Below, piece by piece: positions 1 through 5,700 of a stretch of DNA of 5,700 bases. A program made the translations under genes and the position numbers. The stretch lies in NCBI GenBank assembly GCA_035272265.1, contig DATEQV010000002.1, positions 1-5,700 of the forward strand, given 5' to 3'. Every line of letters begins with the position of its first letter. Within the stretch, counting starts at the first letter, position 1. The notes beneath the pieces are model-generated. The model was not told the DNA's origin and ran no database searches. It worked only from the letters and a program-made list of their open reading frames with translations. This stretch comes from Acidisphaera sp035272265 (GTDB lineage Bacteria > Pseudomonadota > Alphaproteobacteria > Acetobacterales > Acetobacteraceae).

Positions 1-687
1 CTCATGCTGCGTCCCGGCGAGGTGCACGGCCTGATCGGCCCGAACGGCAGCGGCAAGACGACCTTGCTCAACATGCTGTCGGGCTACTACGCGCCGGACG
101 GCGGCCAGATCGTGTTGGACGGCGAGGCGGTCACGGCGCTGTCGGTCCGCCAGCGCGCGCGCATGGGCCTTGCCCGCACGTTCCAGAAGCCGCGCCTGCT
201 CGGCGATCTCGGCGTGCTGGACAACGCCATGGTCGGCGCGTGGCGCGACGCGCCGGGCAGTTTCGTCGCCAGCGCCCTGGTGCTGCCGTTCGTGCGCCGC
301 AAGGAATCGGAACTGCGTGCGCGGGCGCGGGAGCTCGTCCTCGGCGTCGGGCTGGGCCATGCGATGGACCGGCCGGTTTCGCTGCTGGAACATGCCGAGC
401 AGCGCTTCCTGGAGATTGCCCGCGCGCTCGCCTCGCGCCCGCGCTTCCTGCTGCTCGACGAGCCGGCCGGCGGCCTGACCGCGGCGGAGATCGGTCACCT
501 GGAGGCGGTGATCTCCACCATCCGCGACGCAGGGATCGGCGTGCTGCTCGTGGAGCACCACACCGATTTCGTCTTCCGCCTTTGCTCCAGCGTGACCACG
601 CTCGACCGCGGCACCGTCATCGCGCAAGGCTCGCCGGCCGCCGTGCGCAGCGATCCCGAGGTCAACCGCGTCTACCTGGGCGCGTAG
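1..687 (+). CDS. livG: Branched-chain amino acid-type ABC transporter, ATP-binding protein (LivG-like), 5' partial
   Basis: This is a cytoplasmic ATPase subunit of a LivFGHMK-type importer, which couples ATP hydrolysis to uptake of branched-chain amino acids, other amino acids, amides or aromatic acids. The exact substrate cannot be read from the ATPase. The frame is open from base 1 and the visible start (ATG at 4) lies only just before the Walker A motif, so about 25-30 N-terminal residues lie outside the window. Counting from that Met: Walker A GPNGSGKT at 12-19, Q-loop in TFQKPR near 59-64, Walker B LLLDEP at 149-154, and the LivG-typical switch VEHH at 183-186. The C-terminus ends YLGA, usual for the family. 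The ABC signature is unusual: LEHAEQR at 128-134 where LSxGEQR is expected. The stop TAG is one base before the next ATPase gene. The family is secure; the symbol is by similarity only. Confidence 0.9.
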   Translation, partial: LMLRPGEVHGLIGPNGSGKTTLLNMLSGYYAPDGGQIVLDGEAVTALSVRQRARMGLARTFQKPRLLGDLGVLDNAMVGAWRDAPGSFVASALVLPFVRRKESELRARARELVLGVGLGHAMDRPVSLLEHAEQRFLEIARALASRPRFLLLDEPAGGLTAAEIGHLEAVISTIRDAGIGVLLVEHHTDFVFRLCSSVTTLDRGTVIAQGSPAAVRSDPEVNRVYLGA

Positions 688-688
688 C

Positions 689-1435
689 GTGAGCGACACG
701 ACGCGCACGCCCCGCAAGACGCTGCTGACGATCGAGGACCTGCACGTCAGCTACGGCAAGGCGGAGGTCGTTCATGGCGTCTCCTTCACCGTGGGCGAAG
801 GCGAGTTCGTGGTGCTGCTCGGCCGCAACGGCGCGGGCAAGAGCACGATCCTGAATGCCGCGTGCGGTCTGGTGCCGAGCCGGGCGGGTCGCGTGGTGCT
901 GGACGGCGAGGACCTCAGCCGCACCGCCGCGCGGCATCGCGTTCGCGCCGGCATGGTGCCGGTGCTGGAAGGGCATCGCGTCTTCACGCGCCTGTCGGTC
1001 GAGGACAACCTGTTGATCGGCACCTACGCCAAGCATCCGCGCGGCGACCGCACGAAGCTCGGCGCGATCTACGACATGTTCCCGGAACTGGCGGAACGCC
1101 GGCACTTGCAGGCCTCGCGCCTGTCAGGCGGGCAGCAGCAGATCCTCGCGGTCGCGCAGGGCGTCATCGCGGAGCCGCGCCTGCTCATCCTGGACGAACC
1201 GTCCGGCGGCTTGGCGCCCATCCTGGTGGCCCGTATTCTCGCGGTCGCAGGCGCGCTGTGCGCCACGGGGCTTGCGGTCCTGCTGGTCGAGCAACTGGTC
1301 GAGAAGGCGCTGCTTCACGCGCACTACGGATACCTGATCGAGACGGGCCGGATCGCGGGCGAAGGAACGCCCGCGTTGTTGCGGCAGGGGACCCTGCTGG
1401 AGCGGGTGTATCTCGGGGGCCATGCGCCGCCCTAA
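689..1435 (+). CDS. livF: Branched-chain amino acid-type ABC transporter, ATP-binding protein (LivF-like)
   Basis: This is the second ATPase of the same importer, pairing with the LivG-like subunit as a heterodimer under the two membrane permeases. The predicted 248 residues are normal for LivF. Visible motifs: Walker A GRNGAGKS at 45-52, aromatic A-loop Tyr22, a Q-loop region VLEGHRVF (VPEGRRVF in many relatives), a canonical signature LSGGQ at 145-149, Walker B LLILDEP at 165-171, and LLVEQ at 198-202, where LivF proteins normally have Gln in place of the switch His. The start is GTG at 689, one base after the TAG of the preceding gene, so the two are very probably translationally coupled; no strong Shine-Dalgarno stands out. 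The permease and binding-protein genes are not in the window. The gene ends TAA, convergent with the amidohydrolase 36 bases on. Confidence 0.92.
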   Translation: MSDTTRTPRKTLLTIEDLHVSYGKAEVVHGVSFTVGEGEFVVLLGRNGAGKSTILNAACGLVPSRAGRVVLDGEDLSRTAARHRVRAGMVPVLEGHRVFTRLSVEDNLLIGTYAKHPRGDRTKLGAIYDMFPELAERRHLQASRLSGGQQQILAVAQGVIAEPRLLILDEPSGGLAPILVARILAVAGALCATGLAVLLVEQLVEKALLHAHYGYLIETGRIAGEGTPALLRQGTLLERVYLGGHAPP

Positions 1436-1452
1436 CCCGGACCTGGCCCGCC

Positions 1453-1490
1453 GCAGGCTGTGCGCGGCCCATTATGCGCGCAGCTCCTGC
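1453..1490. terminator. Imperfect hairpin between convergent genes, possible bidirectional terminator
   Basis: GCAGG (1453-1457) pairs with CCTGC (1486-1490), and inside a 3x3 internal loop TGCGCG (1461-1466) pairs with CGCGCA (1477-1482) around a 10-base loop. It lies between the stop of the LivF-like gene at 1435 and the end of the convergent amidohydrolase, overlapping that gene's last codons. The location suits a terminator serving both strands, but no T-tract follows on either strand, so an intrinsic terminator is not proven. Confidence 0.35.
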
Positions 1491-2665
1491 CGTGCGAGGC
1501 TCACCCAATAGCTGGCGCCGAGCGTCAGGATCGAGTCATTGAAGTCGTATTGCGGCGTGTGGAGATTGTGGAAGCTGCCGTCCGGCTCGACACCGTTGCC
1601 GATCAGCATGAAGCCGCCCGGACGCGCCTCGAGCATGAACGAGAAATCCTCCGCTCCTGTCAACGGTGCGACATCGGCGTCCACATTGTCTTCGCCGACG
1701 AGCGTCGCCGCTGCCGCCGCCGCGATCGCGGTCTGCTCAGCGTGCGTCACCAGCGGCGGGTAGCGGCGCTCGTACTCGACCTCCGCGCTGCAGCCGTACG
1801 CACCGGCCAGTGTATGCGCGAGTTCGGTGAGCCGCTGCTCTAGCAGATCGCGGATCTGCGGCTTGTAGCTGCGCGCGGTCCCACGCACGACGACCTCGGC
1901 GGGGATGATGTTGGGCGAGTTGTATGCGCCGCCCGCGAGATACCCGACGCTGAGCACGCCGGTCTCGATCGCCGGCACGTTGCGGCCGATGATCGTCTGC
2001 AGCGCCAGCACGAAATGCGCCTGCGGGATGGTGGCGTCCGTTGCCAGGTGCGCCCCGGCGCCGCCGTGCCCGCCGGTGCCGCGGAAGGTCACGGTCCAGC
2101 TGTCGGCCGCCGCCATCAAGCCGCCCGTACGCGTCGCGAAGCGGCCGACGGGGATGCCGGGCATGTTGTGCATTCCGTAGACGGCGTCGACCGGAAAGCG
2201 GTCGAACAGCCCTTCGTTGACCATCACGCGGCCGCCGCCGAAGCCCTCCTCGGCCGGCTGGAAGATGAAGTGCACGGTGCCGCCGAAATCGGGATGCTCG
2301 GCGAGGTAGCGCGCGGCGCCGAGCAGCATGGTGGTGTGACCGTCATGGCCGCACGCGTGCATCTTGCCCGCGACCGTGGAGCCGTGCGCGCGGCCTGGCG
2401 TTTCGGTGATGTGCAGTGCGTCGAGGTCGGCGCGCAGGCCGATCGCGCGCTGGCCTGCCCGCTTGCCCTTCAGCGTGCCGACGACGCCGGTGCCGGCCAG
2501 GCCCTCGGTGACCGCGATACCCCAGCTGCGCAGCCGGTCGGCGACGAGTGCGGCGGTGCGGACCTCCTCGAACGCGGTTTCCGGGTGGCGGTGGATGTCG
2601 CGGCGGATGGCGATCAGTTCCGGTTCGTACGCCTTCAAGGCGTCGATCGTGGCGGTGTCCGTCAT
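1472..2665 (-). CDS. M20-family metallo-amidohydrolase (hippurate / N-acyl-amino-acid hydrolase type)
   Basis: This is a cytoplasmic metal-dependent hydrolase that cleaves an amide bond in an N-acyl amino acid or similar compound; family members include hippurate hydrolase, IAA-amino acid hydrolase and N-acetyl-diaminopimelate deacetylase. The exact substrate is unknown. The 397 residues match the usual length of about 390-400. In order: HRHPE near 25-29, RADLDAL at 78-84, the metal motif HACGHDGH at 103-110 with the metal-binding Cys105, QPAEEG at 136-141 with the paired glutamates, GMHNMP at 164-169, the lid-domain segment GTGGHGG near 196-202, LTGAEDFS, and the C-terminal LHTPQYDFND. All expected catalytic landmarks are present. 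The ATG at 2665 is chosen because GGAGAGG (complement of 2669-2675) lies 3 bases upstream with its GGAG core about 6 bases away; an in-frame ATG at 2701 has no good site. It is transcribed alone, convergent with livF and divergent from the citrate genes. Confidence 0.93.
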   Translation of the reverse strand: MTDTATIDALKAYEPELIAIRRDIHRHPETAFEEVRTAALVADRLRSWGIAVTEGLAGTGVVGTLKGKRAGQRAIGLRADLDALHITETPGRAHGSTVAGKMHACGHDGHTTMLLGAARYLAEHPDFGGTVHFIFQPAEEGFGGGRVMVNEGLFDRFPVDAVYGMHNMPGIPVGRFATRTGGLMAAADSWTVTFRGTGGHGGAGAHLATDATIPQAHFVLALQTIIGRNVPAIETGVLSVGYLAGGAYNSPNIIPAEVVVRGTARSYKPQIRDLLEQRLTELAHTLAGAYGCSAEVEYERRYPPLVTHAEQTAIAAAAAATLVGEDNVDADVAPLTGAEDFSFMLEARPGGFMLIGNGVEPDGSFHNLHTPQYDFNDSILTLGASYWVSLARQELRA

Positions 2666-2668
2666 CAG

Positions 2669-2675
2669 CCTCTCC
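2669..2675 (-). promoter_or_regulatory. Ribosome binding site deciding the amidohydrolase start
   Basis: On the minus strand this reads GGAGAGG followed by CTG and then the ATG at 2665. It supports the shorter 397-residue protein rather than a 12-residue extension beginning at 2701. Confidence 0.6.
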
Positions 2676-2706
2676 GCGGCATCAGCAGGGGAGCGTCGCA
2701 TCCCTG

Positions 2707-2733
2707 GTTGAGGTCATCAACGTGGGCGACCTC
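2707..2733. promoter_or_regulatory. Overlapping inverted repeats upstream of the amidohydrolase, candidate operator
   Basis: Two perfect dyads overlap here. GTTGA (2707-2711) and TCAAC (2717-2721) are separated by 5 bases, forming a 15-base odd palindrome. GAGGTC (2710-2715) and GACCTC (2728-2733) are separated by 12 bases. They lie about 42-68 bases ahead of the amidohydrolase ATG, within the divergent intergenic region, where a repressor or activator site would be expected. No convincing -35/-10 pair is visible on the minus strand, and no specific regulator can be named. Confidence 0.3.
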
Positions 2734-2773
2734 GGCATGATGCGGCAGGTTTCCTTTCCGGCGTGGGAGCAGG

Positions 2774-2815
2774 TTGATCTTCCGCAATGCGCCGGTGTCG
2801 CGAGGACGATACGAA
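2774..2815 (+). promoter_or_regulatory. Weak FNR/ANR-like box with a spaced -10-like element upstream of the citrate genes
   Basis: TTGAT-CTTC-CGCAA at 2774-2787 matches the FNR/ANR consensus TTGAT-N4-ATCAA at 8 of 10 positions: a perfect left half and 3 of 5 on the right. If it acted at -41.5, as in class II FNR promoters, transcription would start near 2822 and the -10 hexamer would fall at 2810-2815, where the sequence is TACGAA, a poor match to TATAAT. The geometry and the anaerobic nature of citrate fermentation fit, but both elements are weak. The rest of the 180-base divergent region shows nothing else convincing on the plus strand. Confidence 0.25.
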
Positions 2816-3658
2816 CCGCGTTTCTGTTGGGGAACTTCGGGCAAGATGAACCCGACGGTCGTGCCGGAGGTGTTGCCGAAGGTTCAGGCGGGCCCCGGAC
2901 CTTCGAAGCGATGGTGGCGCGCGGCAGTGCCGGTCGCGATCACGGTGGTGTTCGCACTGCTCCCGCCGCCCGCCGGGCTGGAGCAGCACGCCTGGTACTA
3001 CTTCTCCTTGTTCACCGGCGTGATCGCCGCACTGGTGACGGAGCCGTTGCCGAACCCGGCCGTTGGCCTGGTGGGACTGACGCTGGCGGCGGCGCTGTCG
3101 CGCTGGGTGCTCTACAGCCCCGTCGACCTTGCCAAGCCGGGCTTCAACGTCGTCAGCCAGAGCATCAACTGGGCGCTGTCGGGCTTCGCCAGCACCACGG
3201 TCTGGCTGGTCGGCGCCGCCTTCATGTTCGCGCTCGGCTACGAGAAGACCGGGCTCGGCCGGCGGATCGCGCTTCTGCTGGTGCGCGTGCTGGGCCGGCG
3301 CACGCTGACGCTCGGCTACGCCACCACCTTTGCCGACGCGATCCTGGCGCCGGTCACGCCGTCCAACACCGCGCGAGGCGCCGGCATCCTGTATCCGATC
3401 GTGCAGAACCTGCCGGGGCTGTACGACTCGCGGCCGCACGATCCGTCGGCGCGCAGGATCGGCGGCTACATCATGTGGACCACCTTCGCCGCGGACTGCA
3501 TCACATCGACGCTGTTCATGACCGCCTGCGCGCCGAACTTCCTGGCGCGCGACTTCATCAACCGCATCGCGCACATCTCGATCAGCTACGCCGACTGGAT
3601 GCGCGCGTCCGTGCCCTTCGCGTTGCCGCTGCTGCTCCTGGTGCCGCTGCTGACCTAT

Positions 3659-3661
3659 TGA
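3659..3661 (+). other. In-frame TGA stop inside the transporter gene
   Basis: The stop follows TAT (Tyr271) and precedes ATC TTC CCG CCG. The residue is most simply explained as Trp (TGG to TGA, one transition). It truncates the product at the end of the first inverted-repeat half, before the cytoplasmic linker. TGA also ends the same gene at 4346 and citC at 5474, so TGA looks like a normal stop in this genome. Confidence 0.85.
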
Positions 3662-3712
3662 ATCTTCCCGCCGCAGATCAAGCGCAGCCCGGAGGTATCG
3701 GCCTGGGCGCGT

Positions 3713-3730
3713 GAGGAGCTGGCGAAGATG
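3713..3730 (+). promoter_or_regulatory. Possible restart site for the second half of the transporter
   Basis: AGGAG (3714-3718) lies 9 bases before an in-frame ATG at 3728, 66 bases after the internal TGA. Initiation here would give a 206-residue protein holding the whole second half of the transporter, with the TPYATG motif at its residues 160-165. The AGGAG is also simply what the linker codons Arg-Glu-Glu produce, so the match may be coincidental. Confidence 0.3.
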
Positions 3731-4369
3731 GGCAGCGTCAGCTGGCGGGAGCGCGTGCTGGGGGTGCTCGTGCTGGGCGCCATCGTGCTGTGGGTGATCG
3801 GCGGCTCGTTCATCGATCCGACGCTGGTGGCGTTCGTGGCGCTGTCGCTGATGCTGGTGCTGGGTGTCGTCACCTGGGGCGACATGGCGCGCAACCATTC
3901 CGCCTGGACCACGATCATGCTGCTGGCCACCCTGGTGACGCTGACCGACGGCCTGTCGCGCGCGGGGTTCGTGAAGTGGTTCGCCGACTACACCGCGGCG
4001 CATGTCGTCGGCCTGCCGCCGACGCTGATCCTGATGAGCCTGGTCACGATCTACTTCGTCGCGCACTACATGTTCGCGAGCCTGACCGCGCACACCACGG
4101 CGATGATGCCGATGATGCTGGCGGCGGGGCTCGCCGTGCCCGGCCTGTCTGCCAACGCGCTGGCGCTGGGTCTGGCGCTCACCACCGGCCTGATCGGGAT
4201 CCTGACGCCGTACGCGACGGGTGCCGCGCTGCCCTACTACAACAGCGGCTACCTGACGCCAGCGCAGTTCTGGCGGCTTGGGGCCATTTTCGGCGCGATC
4301 TTCCTGGCCGCCCTGCTGTTTGTCGGGTTGCCGTTGCTGCCCAGGTGAGATGCCCTAGGATCGGAGCCC

Positions 4370-4396
4370 GACCCGCGCCCGGCGTGGCCGCGGGTC
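4370..4396 (+). other. GC-rich hairpin between the transporter and citC
   Basis: GACCCGCG (4370-4377) and CGCGGGTC (4389-4396) form a perfect 8-base-pair stem with an 11-base loop, in the 66-base gap between the transporter stop and the citC start. It ends about 18 bases before citC. There is no T-run after it, so it is more likely an RNA stability or processing element, or chance in GC-rich DNA, than a Rho-independent terminator. Confidence 0.35.
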
Positions 4397-4414
4397 TACG
4401 GCGTGGAGAAAATG

Positions 4415-5476
4415 ATGACCGACGCGCCTCCAGGGATCGATCTGAATGCGGACATCAAACTCGATTTCCACACGGTCAGCCTGACCGAGTCGCCGGAGGT
4501 CGAGGCCGAGATCCGCAGCCTCCTGCACGACAACGGACTGGACCTCGACGAGCAGGTCGAGACCTTCGTGGTCTGCCGCGAGAAGGGACGGATCGTCGGC
4601 TGTGCCGGTCTGGATCGCGACGTGGTCAAGGATGTCGCGGTCGCACCCAGCTTGCGCGGCACCGCCGTCAGCCTGCGCCTCGGCAGCGTCGTCCTGAAGC
4701 TGGCCGCCGCCCGCGGCCATCACGACCTGTTCCTGTACTGCCGGCCCGACACGGTGCAGTGGTTCCGGGGCTGGGCCTTCTATCCGCTGGTGGAAGTGCC
4801 TGGCGTGATCACGCTCATGGAGAACAATCCGCTCAACCTTCCGAGGTACGTCGAGACGCTGTCGCGCGAACGGCGCCCGGGCACGACGATCGGCGGCATC
4901 GTGATGAACGCGAACCCGTTCACTCTGGGTCACCGGTTCGTCGCCGAAAGCGCTGCCAAGGTTTGCGATTGGCTGCACGTGTTCGTGGTCAAGGAGGAGG
5001 CGGCCGAGTTCTCGTACTCGGACCGGTTCCGGCTGGTGACCGAAGGTCTTGCGGATATCGCCAACGTCACCGTGCACCACGGGTCGAGGTACATCATCTC
5101 CCGCGCCACCTTCCCGGGCTATTTCCTGAAGGACAAGGCGGCCGTCGAGCACGGCTTCTGCGGCATCGACCTGCTGATGTTCCGTGAACATATCGCTCCT
5201 GCGCTCGGAATAAACCGACGCTATGTGGGAAATGAGCCGCTCGACGCGACGACGAGCAGCTACAACGCCGCTATGAAGCACTGGCTCTCGGAGGCGCCTT
5301 CGGCTTCTGCTCCGATCGAGACGATCGTCATAGAGCGCCTGACCGTCGACGGCGCGCCGGTCTCGGCCTCGAACGTGCGCGCGTTGCTGGCGCGCGGCGA
5401 TCTCGGCGGGGTGGAGAAGCTGGTGCCGCCGACGACGTTCGCGTTTCTCAGGCAGTACCAGCAGGCAGGTCGGTGA
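4415..5476 (+). CDS. citC: [Citrate (pro-3S)-lyase] ligase, CitC
   Basis: CitC is the cytoplasmic enzyme that activates citrate lyase by acetylating the thiol of the prosthetic group on CitD, using acetate and ATP and releasing AMP and PPi. At 353 residues it has the usual length and architecture. An N-terminal acetyltransferase-like (GNAT) domain spans roughly 15-140, with the CoA-loop-like stretch VAVAPSLRGTAVSLRLG at 74-90. A C-terminal nucleotidyltransferase domain follows, containing GGIVMNANPFTLGH at 160-173 (the TLGH equivalent of a HIGH motif), the family-typical SRYIISRATFPGYF at 224-237, and VSASNVRALL at 316-325, matching the ISSTxxR-type ATP motif. In-frame starts are GTG 4403, ATG 4412 and ATG 4415. 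ATG 4415 is preferred because GGAG at 4405-4408 is 6 bases upstream, whereas the GTG overlaps that site. The gene follows the transporter and is 2 bases from citD, so it is operonic. Nothing is missing from the motifs. Confidence 0.95.
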   Translation: MTDAPPGIDLNADIKLDFHTVSLTESPEVEAEIRSLLHDNGLDLDEQVETFVVCREKGRIVGCAGLDRDVVKDVAVAPSLRGTAVSLRLGSVVLKLAAARGHHDLFLYCRPDTVQWFRGWAFYPLVEVPGVITLMENNPLNLPRYVETLSRERRPGTTIGGIVMNANPFTLGHRFVAESAAKVCDWLHVFVVKEEAAEFSYSDRFRLVTEGLADIANVTVHHGSRYIISRATFPGYFLKDKAAVEHGFCGIDLLMFREHIAPALGINRRYVGNEPLDATTSSYNAAMKHWLSEAPSASAPIETIVIERLTVDGAPVSASNVRALLARGDLGGVEKLVPPTTFAFLRQYQQAGR

Positions 5477-5478
5477 CG

Positions 5479-5700
5479 ATGGAGATCGTGAAGAACGCGA
5501 TCGCGGGCACGCTGGAGTCGAGCGATGTGCTCGTGAAGGTGTCGCCGAGCCAGGACGGCACGGTGACCCTGCACATTCAGAGCGAGGTCATCAAGCAGTT
5601 CGGAAAGCAGATACGCGCGACGGTCATGCAGACGCTCGAAGCGCTGTCCGTCAGCGCAGCAACGGTGGTCGTCTCCGACAAGGGGGCGCTCGACTGCGTC
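5479..5700 (+). CDS. citD: Citrate lyase acyl carrier protein (gamma subunit), CitD, 3' partial
   Basis: CitD is the small acyl carrier subunit of citrate lyase. It bears the 2'-(5''-phosphoribosyl)-3'-dephospho-CoA group through which acetyl and citryl units pass between CitF and CitE. Seventy-four codons are visible of a family length near 95-100; the frame is still open at the window end. The sequence starts MEIVKNAIAGTLESSD, where AGTLES places the attachment serine at residue 14, the same position as in E. coli CitD. The later KQFG (40-43) and SDKGALDC (66-73) are also family hallmarks. The ATG at 5479 is 2 bases after the citC stop, consistent with coupled translation. The catalytic genes citE and citF are expected downstream but are not visible. 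Confidence 0.95.
   Translation, partial: MEIVKNAIAGTLESSDVLVKVSPSQDGTVTLHIQSEVIKQFGKQIRATVMQTLEALSVSAATVVVSDKGALDCV

Larger units (their letters stand above)
2846..4348 (+). pseudogene. citT: CitT-like DASS-family citrate/dicarboxylate transporter, interrupted by an in-frame TGA
   Basis: This encodes an inner-membrane anion transporter of the divalent anion:Na+ symporter (DASS) family, in the branch containing CitT and TtdT, which exchange citrate or tartrate for succinate. Over 500 codons, the normal family length, many hydrophobic membrane segments are visible. The first-half SNT substrate/Na+ motif is at 173-175 (in TPSNTARGAG). In the second half the equivalent loop reads TPYATG at 454-459 followed by YYNSGY, as in CitT-type members. 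Codon 272 (3659-3661) is TGA between LLTY and IFPPQIK, and the same frame resumes at once with family-like sequence, so a single codon is altered, probably a former TGG (Trp). The ATG at 2846 is chosen over a TTG at 2774 because the 24 residues added by the latter do not look like this family; the Shine-Dalgarno at 2846 is weak. The adjacent citC and citD point to citrate as substrate. It may be a true pseudogene, a sequencing error, or two separately translated halves. Confidence 0.85.

Noticed and set aside
2015..2740. 241-codon plus-strand frame opposite the amidohydrolase
   Set aside because: Arg/Ala/Gly-rich shadow; the minus strand carries all M20 motifs in order.
2774..2845. TTG at 2774 as the transporter start
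   Set aside because: The 24 added residues do not resemble a DASS N-terminus and would cover the likely promoter region; ATG 2846 gives a normal-length protein.
3659..3700. Selenocysteine or genome-wide TGA recoding as explanation for the internal stop
   Set aside because: No clear SECIS-like hairpin follows the TGA and no redox motif surrounds it. TGA also ends citC and this gene, with plausible C-termini, so general recoding is unlikely.
2717..4093. 458-codon open frame on the minus strand opposite the transporter
   Set aside because: Its translation is rich in Arg, His, Gln and Asp with no recognisable domain, typical of the shadow of a high-GC gene. The plus-strand transporter explains the region.
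3790..5187. 465-codon plus-strand frame crossing the transporter and citC
   Set aside because: Low-complexity Arg/Ala/Gly-rich translation spanning two recognisable genes in another frame; a composition artefact.
4355..5281. 308-codon minus-strand frame opposite citC
   Set aside because: No domain is recognisable and it fully overlaps a confidently identified citC.
1..5700. CRISPR arrays, tRNA/rRNA genes, insertion sequences or attachment sites
   Set aside because: I saw no spaced direct repeats, tRNA-like cloverleaf or CCA end, transposase reading frame or terminal inverted repeats anywhere in the window.

Overview
The window is about two-thirds G+C by eye, with the strong third-position GC bias that opens long false frames on the other strand and in other phases. 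The gene content (a branched-chain-amino-acid-type ABC transporter, an M20 amidohydrolase and the start of a citrate lyase cluster) suggests a high-GC proteobacterium. Betaproteobacteria is a reasonable guess, but that is inference from gene families and composition, not proof.

Layout. Positions 1-687 and 689-1435 (+) encode two consecutive ATPase subunits of a LivG/LivF-type ABC importer; the first lacks its N-terminus because the window begins inside it. On the opposite strand, 2665-1472 encodes a 397-residue M20-family metallo-amidohydrolase of the hippurate/N-acyl-amino-acid hydrolase type, convergent with the ABC pair across a 36-base gap that holds an imperfect hairpin. A divergent intergenic region (2666-2845) carries overlapping dyads on the amidohydrolase side and a weak FNR/ANR-like box on the other side. 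Then, on the + strand, come a CitT-like DASS-family transporter (2846-4348), citrate lyase ligase citC (4415-5476) and the 5' part of citD, the citrate lyase acyl carrier subunit (5479 to the window end).

How the parts work together. The three rightward genes are the front of a citrate fermentation operon. The transporter would import citrate, probably by exchange with a dicarboxylate. CitD carries the phosphoribosyl-dephospho-CoA thiol group on Ser14, and CitC acetylates that group to activate the lyase. The catalytic subunits CitE and CitF and the prosthetic-group genes would be expected just past the right edge.

The main anomaly is a single in-frame TGA at 3659-3661 in the middle of the transporter. 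The reading frame and family-like sequence continue without any shift on both sides, so this is a point nonsense change (or a sequencing error), not a frameshift. It falls between the two inverted-repeat halves of the transporter. A Shine-Dalgarno-like AGGAG lies 9 bases before an in-frame ATG at 3728, so restart of the second half is conceivable. I found no wholly new system; the interrupted transporter and the regulatory-looking DNA ahead of it are the points most worth checking.
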